Made by a program: the position numbers and the translations under genes
DNA from: Onchocerca volvulus
Lineage: Eukaryota; Nematoda; Chromadorea; Rhabditida; Onchocercidae
Assembly: GCA_000499405.2 (NCBI GenBank)
Contig: HG738139.1
Location: 11,308,616 to 11,372,615, forward strand
DNA length: 64,000 nucleotides
Reading direction: 5' to 3'
Shown here: positions 22,834 through 34,900 of the stretch, in pieces
How positions within the stretch are numbered: the first letter of the stretch is position 1
Layout of the letters: each line of letters opens with the position of its first letter
The notes under the pieces: model-generated
Told to the model about the DNA's origin: nothing
Databases searched by the model: none
What the model saw: the letters and a program-made list of their open reading frames with translations, nothing else

Positions 22834-25800
22834 ATGTCGGAAATACCCTTTCAGAATTACGGTATTCAAAAATTCGTCAAAATATCGTACTTTAATTTTG
22901 GTAATACTGTCACGCAAGTACCATTCGCCTTGTCATATTACTGTCATTCATCGTCTCTCATTTACTGTATCGCAGTATTAACATATTACCGTACCATATT
23001 GTTGTTATTCACCATTTTAATCAATTATTTAGACTAGAAAAAAAGTTCATTCTTATATACAGTATTTCTTTTTTTACGAAGAAAGAACGAAATAAACAAT
23101 AATTTTATTGAATTCAATTAAATTTAAATACAAAGAATGAGAAAGTGAGTGATTTTTTTTATTTGACTTGGCTTTTATGAATTAATTTTGATACGGGTTA
23201 TACTGTAATGGACTGTGAAAATATCTGCAATGAAATTATATCCGGGCTTAATTTATGAAATATTTTTCGAGTTTATCATTAAAATTATCATCATCGATGA
23301 GATAGAACAACTTAAATGAATTCGTATTAATTCAATCAGAATGATTACTTATTAAAATATTTGAAAATGACTGAAAACTTTTGGGATTATAATTTTCCAG
23401 ATTTGTCGTTCAAACGCTATCGAAGTTTACAAAGCGAAATAATTATAAAAACCGTGATTTTATTTATTGCTATAATGATGTTGGAAAACTTCGCGATATC
23501 TTACTACACAAAATCGTAAACATATTTTTTTTTTCAAGAAAAAAAATATTTTCAGATCATCCAGAACGAAAATCAATAAATACGAATCAGTTTAGCAGGT
23601 CACTTCCCGGACAAGAACCAATGACTTCTCCGTTTACATTCCCACCATCAGTATCATTTCCGATGGAAAGATTCAAATTTTTCATTCCACCATCATATAT
23701 TTTTCCACCACCATTTCCACCTCATTATTTTGGCAGTACACTTTTTAGACCAATGCAATTTCCACAATTTAGTGCCTTAAATAATCGTAAGTTACAATTC
23801 CGCTTCTTTTTTTTCAGCAAATTTTCTCTGAAAAAATACAATGAATTTCTTGAAAAACAACAAATTTCTTAAAAAAATATGATATTATTTCATATTTATA
23901 GTAATTACTATAGCATACATTTGTTTCATTTACATCATACAAATATTATGATTATTAAAAAACTTTAAATGGTAATGATTATTCGTGGTAATTTTTGGTT
24001 TAGACTATAATTTCATTTAATTTTCGCTGAAAATTTTCGTAAGTTTGACTTATTTCGATAAAAAAAAAGAAAAAAAAAGGGGAAATAAATATAGTCTAAA
24101 TATTTGCTTATTATTTTTGCCAATCATTAAATCCAAATTATACTGTCATTGATTTGCAAATTATAGAAGAAAAATATGATAAAAGTTGAGACGAAAGTTT
24201 GCAATAGCTTATCTGTTTGAAAATAGTATGAATAAATGATGAACAAAGTTGAAAATTTCGAAAAATTCGAAAAATATTGGGAGATGATAGATGATGATTC
24301 AGACGACAGATAAACAGAATAAGAAAAGTTTTGTGAAATCAAGATGGATTAGTATTATTTTCTGTAGAAATCAAAGATTGAGACAAGAAATTAGAAAAGC
24401 CAGGATATCAAGTCAAGTGGCTGTTAAGTAGTACCGGAACGAGTATTAGTATACTAATCTAACGTGGATTAGATCCAGTATCTGGTATTTATCACTACTA
24501 AAAATATGAAAATAATCGCCAGAATTGTCATCAAGAAGTATTTGTTTTATCGCACCATCAATTAATGTATTCGGATACAATAAGTGTTACCCTTATGACA
24601 CAATAACACGTATCATACGTGAAGCATAACGTTGTAACTTCTTAGGTTATATGGCGTACGTGAAGCAAACATTGTAACTTTTCGTAATGCGTTTCCATGA
24701 CACAAACACTATTCACGTTGATCATATTAACCTGAATACATAAATATGTTCACATAGATATTCTTTGCTATAATCTATTACCTAAGCAAAGTTATACTTG
24801 AAATGTAAATCATATATCACGAGAAAATAGAAATAATAGAAATCATCGTTTAAAAAAATTAAATAAATGAAGCAAATTTAAAGCAAACTTTAAGCAAATA
24901 TATAGAATTTTTCAAAATAATTTCACTTAAATATGATATATTATAGTATAAAATAAGCATGAATGCCTTAAGTAAACAGATTTGAGATTAATTCTTTTCT
25001 ACGATAATATAAATCATTTCTCATACTTGTGATAATAATGACGATAATTTGCAATTATCACTGTAATATCGAATCATTATATAAAGTTATTTAATTATAA
25101 GTAAATATATAAGTTGCTAACTAGGATGATAATTCCAATTGATTACTGATAAAATTTGCAGCTTTCAAACCTTTGGTACCACCTCCAACATTACAGTGTC
25201 CATCATGTAAAAATATTTATCTAAATCCGACCGATTTGATGATTCATATGGCATGGCATCGACAGCATGCAGCACAATTGCAATCAATTGCATGCAGTAG
25301 ATCGATTATCGCAACTACTAGTGCTAATCAAGGTACCAGTAGCAGTACCAATATTATTACCGGGAGTAGTGGTACCAAAAAGAATAATAATCGACGATCA
25401 AAAACGACCGGATCCGGTTCAGCTAATACTCGAATCGGTAATTCTACACGATCACCACATGTTAATACTTGCAAATGTTCTGTATGTGGAAAAACATTCA
25501 CAAGACATTGGCTTCTTCAAGGACATATGCGAACACACAGTAAGTTTAAAGTGAATTTAAAATTATTTTTCATTGTGAAAAATTGCGTGAAAATTATTCG
25601 ATTAATTCTTAAATTATCAATAATTTTTTGGTCTTTTTTTTCCTTTTCTTTTTTTATCATAATTTACTGTTAAATAACGCCTTTACTTTAAATATCATTT
25701 AGAGGTTAAAATATTAGCATAAATTATTGGATTTTCTAAATTAACAATTTTATTAATTGATAATTTCAAATTTTGATTGAAGAAAATTTTATTTGTTTAG

Positions 25801-26684
25801 TCGTTTAAATTTAATACATATGAGGATTATTTTTATTTTTTAGCTGGTGAGAAACCATTTCAATGCTCGATATGTACCAAAGCATTTGCAGATAAAAGTA
25901 ATTTACGTGCTCATGTACAAACACATAGTGGTAAGCAATTCCATTTTACAATTTCATTTTTAATTCAAATTATTTTTAAACGAATTAATTTAAAACTTTT
26001 TTTTTTGTTGAAAAATTGAAATTAGCATCAGCAAACTAATATAAAATCATTCGAAATAATACTTTTATGAAGTTCTTGACAACAGATCTTTTCTTTACAG
26101 ATAATTACAATAGTTTCAGTTCAGATTACTTGTATCAAAATATCTTCATTAATTTGAGCATTATGAATTTTGATTTTTAAATTTCATTATTACTATAATA
26201 TTATTAATTTGGCTATTTAAATACTAGTGACTGTAACTACCAGAAGGTTCTAAAGTTTTTACGCACAACTACCATTCTCTTTTAATTATTCTCATATTAT
26301 TATGGAAAAAAAAGCTAGTCTTCAAATTATTTACAGATTAAATCAAGTAAAGTTTTTGAATATAGATAGTATGGTTTTTAAAATTGACTTATCTTAATAA
26401 TTGATTCCAACAATTTTACTAAGCTGATACTTTTATTTTAATAATTTTGCTGCAATATTTTTGCAAACATTGAATATTTGCGAAACATGATATTACTTAT
26501 CACTAATTATCATATTATGAGAACATTACAACTAATTTATGCTATTTTTTTTCTTTTTATTACAGGTATTAAACCATATATCTGTAATCGTTGTGGAAAA
26601 CGTTTCGCGTTAAAAAGTTACTTATCAAAACATGAAGAATCCACATGTATACGATCTTTCATTAAGCTAGAGAAAAATTCCTAG
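22834..26684 (+). CDS. Snail/Scratch-family C2H2 zinc-finger transcription factor
   Basis: Five exons, 22834-22861, 23556-23786, 25162-25539, 25844-25930 and 26566-26684, give 280 residues. After a Pro/Phe-rich N-terminus comes a finger [21 protein letters not shown] (about residues 95-115). A Ser/Thr/Asn/Gly-rich linker of about 60 residues follows. Then come three linked fingers: [40 protein letters not shown], and a last C2HC finger [20 protein letters not shown] ending at [20 protein letters not shown] and FALKSYL-KH are diagnostic of the Snail superfamily, and FALKSYL favours Scratch (nematode ces-1/scrt-1 type). Such proteins bind E-box DNA, usually as repressors in neural or cell-death fate decisions. 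No SNAG motif is seen at the N-terminus. An in-frame ATG at 22705 would add 43 residues that are His/Ser/Tyr-rich; I preferred 22834 because that extension looks like low-complexity leader. Confidence 0.86.
24600..24700. repeat. Short direct repeat in intron 2 of the zinc-finger gene
   Basis: ATACGTGAAGCATAACGTTG followed by TAACTTCTTAGG near 24615 recurs as GTACGTGAAGCAAACATTG followed by TAACTTTTCGTA near 24655. It sits in a slightly GC-richer part of a 1.4-kb intron and could be a small enhancer-like element or debris. Confidence 0.4.
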
Positions 26685-26764
26685 TCTTGCGATAATTTTT
26701 CCTTCTTTTTTTTTCGACTAATTTTTTTTTAATTATTTTTTAAAATGTTAATAATATGATATAA

Positions 26765-26774
26765 AATAAATAAA
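26765..26774 (+). promoter_or_regulatory. Polyadenylation signal(s) of the zinc-finger gene
   Basis: Two overlapping AATAAA motifs occur about 80 bases after the stop codon. Confidence 0.5.
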
Positions 26775-27185
26775 TGTTAATAATGTTACTTTAATAAAGT
26801 CATAGCGTTATGAATGCCTCGTTATGTATTGCATTCAGCACATGAATTCAGAATAACTTGCACAAATTTTACATATAAGTAAGTTTTCTAGTCCATTTTG
26901 GTTATGTGTAAATAGATCATCAATTTGGGCTGTGATACTTGCCGAAATTAATTTTTAATTATATAAACCTCCAACTTCTTCCCACTTTTCTTTTTTGTCC
27001 ACAAAAAAGTTCTGTCAATAATCATTTTGAAATCCATTCAGATTAAAAAAAAATCTTTTTTTTTTCTCTTCTTTCGATTATTTGTTCAATAAAATTGAAA
27101 TTATTCGTATTTTCCCTTTTTCTTTCATGAAAATTATTGCTTTAGTTGATGAAAAGTATCACTACCCTAATCATTTTTCTTTTTC

Positions 27186-27186
<1 letters not shown>

Positions 27187-27237
<51 letters not shown>
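27187..27237 (+). repeat. Poly(T) run of about 51 bases
   Basis: An uninterrupted T homopolymer. The length is likely approximate because such runs are error-prone in sequencing. Confidence 0.8.
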
Positions 27238-27243
<6 letters not shown>

Positions 27244-28236
27244 CTGAGTTGATGATTATAAACGGATAGCATTTTTGGTTCCTTTTTCTTTTCCTGTATT
27301 TTTTCGGAATAATTGAACGATCGTTAAATATGCTCATCCATTTATTGCTATCTATTCATTTGTTAATATTCAAAAAAAGAAAAATGATTACGGTAATGAA
27401 GTTTTTCATCAAATTATTACTCAGTCATGTTTAGTATCAGTGTTACATTTATACCGGTATTTTGCTAATAGTAACAATTCATGCCTTGAATTTGAATAAA
27501 TTTTCGTTCATTTAATATGATGTACCTAAGTTAAACACGTTTGTAATTGATTCAGCAATTTATAAATTTTTCAAAAGAATGGAAATGATAACGCGACAAA
27601 GAAAAGACTGATATGGATAACCTTGCTATTTACGTCACAAAGAACACTGATCAACCACTGAACAGAAGAAGATTTAAATTCGATTGGATAATTTTAGGTG
27701 ACACATCGATAGAAAACATGTTTTATCATTAGCGATTTGTAGAATTATAGGAAATTTCAATACTAGTTTGATAGAACAAGAAAAGAATATCAAATAGTCC
27801 TAGGAATGCAAGAATTGTATTTCAAAATGATGAACTTTGTTATATATCTTTCTTAATAGATAGATTAATCGATTAATTGATCAATTCATCTTCAATGTAC
27901 AATGTGATATGAAACAAATCAATAAGTAATGGATATTTTAACTAATTAAACGTGAATTACCAGGTTTATTGGATTTCACCAACTTACAAGCTAGTTTTAC
28001 AAATTTAAGTTATTTTAGCTAATTTATTTGTATCATTAAATATAATAAATCCAATGATATAAATTGTTAATTCAAGAGTTAAATCTCAGAAATGTTTGTA
28101 ATTATTTTTGATTTTTTTCCTTTTTTTGTTGTTTTTCTTGAACATTTTGTTGACAAAATGATCACTTTCTTTTCTTTATTCTTTTTATATAATACAAAAA
28201 CTTCTGAAAAAGGAAAAAAAACAACAGAACAATACA

Positions 28237-28950
28237 ATTTGCATTGGCATAAACAATAAGAGCAAAATTCATTGAATGAGGTAGAATACTGATGCTAATA
28301 GTTTCATGAAAATTGTTTAAAAATTAGTTAACAAACAATTTCATATTAAATTTTCATACAAAATTTTATATAAATTTCAATTTCATATAAATTTCCCTAA
28401 AAAAGTTTCGCTTTCTTTCATCATTTACCCAGTTAAAATTATATATTACAATTTCGATTTAATTCGCGGGAAGCTTTTCATTCCGATTATGAATTTACCA
28501 ACAAAAAAAAAAATTTCAACAATACATAATTTTTGATTAACTGATAAAACATAATTGCTTTTTTTTCGTATTTTTATAGATTTCGAAAGATTACATAGTT
28601 TTATTCAAAATTTAAACAGAAATTTCGGACAATCCAATTTGCATTTGCATAAACAATAAGAGCAAAATTCATTGAATGAGGTAGAGTTCTGATGTTAATA
28701 ATTTCATGAAAATTGTTTAAAAAAGTAGTTAACAAACAATTTCATATAAATTTTAATTTCATAAAAGTTTCCCAAAAAAGTTTCGCTTTCATTTATTATT
28801 TTGCCATTTACAGTATCGATTTAATTCGCGAAAAATTTTTCATTCCGATAATGAATTTAAACAAAAAAAAAAAATTATTTTTTTCAAAATATAGATTTCA
28901 GAAAATCATAGAATTTGACTCGAAATTTAAACAAAAATTTCGAAAATAAC
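28237..28950. repeat. Direct duplication with 400-bp period
   Basis: AAACAATAAGAGCAAAATTC begins at 28251 and again at 28651. Similarity continues through CATTGAATGAGGTAGA, TTTCATGAAAATTGTTTAAA, AGTTAACAAACAATTTCATA and a TTTCGCTTTC segment. The second copy carries small deletions. The 28713-28949 open frame is a by-product of the second copy. Confidence 0.8.
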
Positions 28951-28999
28951 AAAAGTGAGTCATTGAAATTAATTACAGTAAACATTTTTTTAAAACTTT

Positions 29000-31900
29000 T
29001 TAAAATATCCGATTATAATAAAAACATCCAGTATATCTTTGATTAAATGCTGAGAATGGAATAGCCATATCCGCAGAAATGAATAATGCATGTTCGATTA
29101 TTTGCAAATGAATATTGTGTAAATTAATTGGTAGACCTAACTGTGGCATTTCGATTGGAATTCCATAAGCTAGCTTTGTATTTATTGCCTGGAAAAAAAA
29201 AGAATCAAGTCAATTGATTAAAATATTAATTTAAAGGGAAAAAGCAAAAAAGAAGAAAATTAAATGGATTAAATTTTTTACATCAATTGAAAAATTGTTA
29301 ATCAGAAATCTAAAAAATGAATGCGTTAACAAATCAATCGATCGATAGAGCTTATGATTAAATATTGAATTATTTGGAAAAAATACTCTGAAGTTTTTAT
29401 GCATTACAGAAATAATCTTGAAACTCAAAATCCTTATCGATTGGAGAAATAATCTTTAAAACTCTTACCCTACTAATAATTCCTCGAGCTAAATCAGAAA
29501 GACTTGTGAGTGCTTCTTGTGGAATGCCAAACGTTTTGTCAACATCAACAAAGTCCATGCGTTGAATTTGAGCTTTACCAATGATACGATTACTAATAAT
29601 TTGAACTGTGATTGCAAATACATTTGTAATTCGAAAATGGCCAACTCGTATCGTAGTACCATCCAGAAAAATGAAACCATCTAATATAAAATCAATTACG
29701 ATAGTACCTGAAATAAGATCGGAATTTCAAAATTTATTTACAACACTTTTTAAATTTTAAAATTGAAGGACTTTTTTCAATTTAAAATTTAAGCATACAA
29801 TTATATTTGTTTGATCCAATACCAAAAATACAATAAAATTTTTAAAAAAAATTTTGAGTTTAAATTTTGACAAACATTTTAAAATTTACCATTATTAGCA
29901 GCTCGAAATTGTATAGATGGTCCACGGTTTGTTCCGATTACAATGTAAACCTGTTTTCCGGGATATTTTTCACGAATTGAAGGAGCAATATCGCCAAAAC
30001 ATATTCCGAAATTTAATAAAGTATCAATTGTTGTACGTCGCTTACTTCGAATTTGCGGTGAATCCGATGTCGTTTCATTTGTCAAATCCTGAATTAGTTA
30101 TATTAGATACGAAAATAATGGGAATTGAATTAAAATTTTACAATTTTATCAATTTCATTGCTATCAAACCACTATTTTATACCAATAAAGAAATATTAAA
30201 GATAAAATTAAAATCTATATAAAATTAAGCGTTCGTTGCCACTTTCGACACAACATTACAAGTTCTTCACCGATTTCTTTGAAATTTTGATGCAACGTTG
30301 CATTCGAATAGTGCAATCTCTTTTATTGCTAATTATATTTTGCCTATTACTCAAAATTGGAATGCCTAATTTCATGCTATCTTATGTAATTATGTATCCG
30401 ACGGATTATTTTGAACTCTTTGTTTTTTTTTTTTTAATTTTGTTAGAGATTATTTTATTCATTGATGTATTAATTTTACATACATTTTCATGCAATTCAA
30501 CACTCAAATCGAAATCGATTTCATCTACTGCACATGTTAAATTTAATAAATCACCAATAACTGGTATTTCAGGACCGATTCGAAGTGAAAAAATATCTTT
30601 CCTAAAACGATTAAAAATTATCATTCATTTCTTTTTTATCTTTATTTATAAAAAAGATTAAAATTTTTCATTTATTTGATTTCAAATCAATATTTACAAA
30701 ATCGTTTTGCAAATTTTATTGAAACAAGAAAAAAAAAAAGAAAAAAAAGGAATGAAAAAGAAGCAAATTTTCTACTACCAATAAAGATACCAAGATTCAT
30801 ATCAATTTATCATCATAATCACCTTAATTTGCTGCTATAATCATCTTATTCATCATTATAAATGCAAGTATTTGAAAAAAAATAGCAAACCTATGCAAAT
30901 GATAGAACAATGTATTGAGCGTATAATCACTGAGAAGAAGATCAAACATTTGACCGCTATCTAATACCGGATATTGTAACATAGGTGGTCCGAATGGTGT
31001 ACCACCTCGGGCTTTTGGACTAAATTCACCTACCAAACCGAAAGTTAAATCATAATTTGTTGTTGATGAACCCAATAAATACGTTGATAGAGCTAAATCC
31101 GAAGCACACATCTGAAATAATCTTTTCAACATTTACAAATAACGAATGATAATTTTTAAGAAGATTATAACGAAGATTAGTCTGAAAAATTTGCCCAGAT
31201 TACTCGATCTATTTAATGACGTAATCATAACGAAGATTATTTCTAAGAAATTGCCGATATTTCTCGATTTATTTAATTGTATTTTTGTTGAAATTTCTTA
31301 AGATATTGCTATAAAAACAGTAATTATATTCTGTTTCCCAGACTAAATCTATAAATATTTCAAATAAATTCTATATTTAAGCAATTATTTGTCGAAATTT
31401 TATTTTGATAAAATAAAAAATTCGAGAAAAAATTTATTTTCAAATCTGTTTTTTTTTTCTTATTTTATATTTTGAATTTTTTGTAAAATTATTGAAGTTT
31501 TTTTTTTTTAAATAACAAAAGTTAAAATACTACAGAATCTAAAAATAACAAACTATTGCAAAACTTTAACATACTTGAATACGATTCATAACATAATCCG
31601 AATAATATGAAAATATTTCATTCTTCTCATTATCACAATCTGCACACTGTTCCCATTGATTATTATCTTTTATAACTGCCAATCTGGTCTGTAATCATTG
31701 CTTATTTGTCAATAATTTCTTGATTAAATAAATCAGTAAGATTGAAAGGAAAAAGAAAAGATTAATAATTCGATAGGCATATCTCTTGTTCCTTTTTTTT
31801 TAATTTTCTTCATTTACTAAAATTTTATTCATAATTTCAAACAAATTTCTATTTTACTTACATTTCTTTTTACTCTTTGCCAACTTCTATTATTCCTAGT

Positions 31901-34900
31901 CATCTGCGTTTTTCGAGGAAATTTATTGGATATTTTTTTAGGTACTACTGTTGATTTCTGGTCGGTTTTTGCAAGTACGGATGATTTCTGATCAATTTCC
32001 TCTTGTACCGCAACAATTTTCAGTAATGTATCATTACTTAAATGTTTCAAATTCATCAGTGGTTTATTGATATCGCTCGCTTTTTGTTTTAAATTAACCA
32101 TATTTGGTACACCAGCTATCAGGACTGCTTTTGATCTAAGCTTCTTATTGATTAAGGATATATTGGTTGATTGATACTGTTTGCAAATTTCGGATGAACA
32201 CTAAAATCAAAAATTTAATTTGAATTAATAATATTAACGAATGAATAAATAAAAGTGAAAAAAATTATGAAATTAAGAAATATATTTTATTTAATAAAAA
32301 TAAAAAGACCTTGTTTTTTTCCCATCAGATCAACAGTTAAATAATACTCATTTTCTTAAAATAATCACTATCTATCTAGGAGACATTTGGGGACATGTGT
32401 CTTTTTCGGAAAATTGCATCTGAGGATAATACACTATTAATTTTAATAAAAAAAAATATATTTGGCTGATTTTGTGTTTAAATTCAAGAACTTGGAACAA
32501 TATCACTGAAATAATTACATGGACCTAATAAGTTAATCATATATTTTAGTAATACTAAAATTAAATAAATAACAACTACCTCAGAATTGTTGCTCTTTCG
32601 AATTTTGATATAACCACTTATCGGCATTTAATCGCTCTTTTTTTAAAATCAAGTTATAATTTTTGATAATCTTGATAATTTTCTGATATATTAGAAGAAA
32701 AAGAAAGAAGCAAATTGTACTTACATAATCTGGTAATTTTTTTGGTTTATTTATCAAAAAAGCAGCATATGGAAGCATTTGTATAATTGAGATTTCTTGC
32801 GGTATCTTAGCTAATCGAGAATTTACTCGTTCATCAAGTAATCCTGGTATCATATTGCAAAATTTTTCCGGTATTATTTCATAGGCTTGTGATATAAGTT
32901 TCTGCTGAAAATTCCAAACTTAAAAATTGTTAACAAAAAAAAATGGTAAAAAATTTCAAAAATTACCCATTTTGTTATTAAATGAAAAAACGTTTTGATT
33001 AGTATAACAACAAAAACGAAAATTGATTGTTACAAATTTTAATTATTATATGTTAAGAAGTTACAATATGACTTTTTGTAAAATATATGGAAAAATTTTC
33101 GTTTCAAAAAAACAATTTGATATTGCAATATTTCAAATTAATTTTGCATTATTTAATTTAATTTTATGAAGTTAGCTGGTTTTTTCCTTTGTTTTTTTTT
33201 TTTTTTTTTTTAATATATTTATATGATAAGTTTCGTTCGATATCTGATGCATTATAATAAGTTTTAAATTTCATTTTAAGTCTGATTCTATGATTATAAG
33301 CAATAAAAAGATTCCGTTTCATTCAATTCTTTATGATTATTATTCTACGACTGGTTCCATGATTATGATTAAGTTTTCAATTTTGCATTTAGTTTATTGA
33401 GACGAAATATATTACCCGAAAATTATTGTTGATAATATCGCCAATTATGCCTCCATTAATAATGCGAATATTTAAATATCCAATTGTAAGAGAACATTTA
33501 CTCATACGAATATACGGCCCATTATTATAAGGATTACGTTCAATTGATAATTGCACTGATATCGATATCTGTAATCGCTTTTTTTTTTTCTTTTTCGAAA
33601 TTTATCATAATTCGTCCAAAATTTTTTTCCAACTTTTCAAATTTTTTTATGTTCCAGAAAAGAAAAGAAATGTGTAAATTAATGAGTGAAAAAAAAAAAA
33701 AAAAAAAGAAAGAAAAAACCTGTCTAGCATCAACGCATACTGTTCCACAAAGTGTTAAAGGTAAAAGAACAAAAACTTGTCCATCAAGTTGTCCACTCAG
33801 ACTAAAAATTTAATTGAAACAATGAAATCTAATCAATTTATAAAATCGTTGAAATTTCAAGCAAATCACTAAGTCGAAAATTTTTTCACAAAATTCTCAA
33901 GAAAATTGAAAAATGATGAAATAAAATTGAACCTAATGCAAAAGTTACTTAAAAATTTAAGCTAAAAAAAAGAAAGGAAAGTCCTATAGGGAAATTTAAT
34001 TTGTAATTTAGTTTAACAGCAACAATTTTATTCAAATTAAAAATTTTGAAAAATTTGTTTCATAAAAACAAGCAGTCATTTAATCCTTTGAAGTTTGTCA
34101 TACGGATAAATTTTAAAAAGAAATGTTCAATGTCATTTTTATTATGCTGTGCTAAATTGTTACAAGTAGATATATTTTTTTCCATAAACTAATTATTTTT
34201 AATCAGATTTTTTGACCAAACAAAAGAAGGCCAAAAACTTCTATGTAAAATATTTAGCTCAAATTTAACAGATAAGCCTTACTTTTCGAATCATTTCAAA
34301 AAATTAATGAAAAATTGACAAATATCAAGCAAGCGGAAATTGATAAAATCCAGAAGATAATTAAAAATTTAAATACATTATGAAGTTTTAAAATGATTCG
34401 TAACAAAAACTCCAATCTTAGTTTAACTATATATTTTTTTAATGAAATTATCAATAAATAAGATAACCTTAGGGCAAAATTTTGTATTTTGAGTCCAATT
34501 TGATTATGCGATATCGGAAATAATTCAATATGTTTAGGACATTGATAATTTATTATCATTATATTTGTAAGATGAGCATATCCATTAACCTGAAAATGTT
34601 TGTAAAATATTCGTACAATTTGAAATTACGAACATTTTATTAATGCGCAATAAAAAATTGATAAATTTTAATCTTAAAATTCAAATATCATCTATGGTGT
34701 AAATCAAAAATGATTTCTGAGACCAATCTAATTTTATTGTCAAAAATGATATCAAAATTAGATTTAATTGAAGAAAAAATAGAATTTACGTAATATTATT
34801 GCTTATCTTAATGAAGAAACAGCATAATCGATTTATTGTTGAATAAATTTCTAAAGGAATAATTTAGAATTTGAATTCGAGAATAAAAAAACTTAAGACT

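Larger units (their letters stand above)
26775..28999. other. Intergenic region between convergent zinc-finger and BPI-family genes
   Basis: No gene is supported. It contains a 51-base T run (27187-27237) and a duplicated segment of about 300 bp (28237-28950). The two flanking genes point towards this region, so it holds both 3' ends. Confidence 0.5.

Noticed and set aside
29917..30661. Long plus-strand open frames (101 and 141 codons)
   Set aside because: Shadows opposite true minus-strand exons of the BPI-family gene and its introns.
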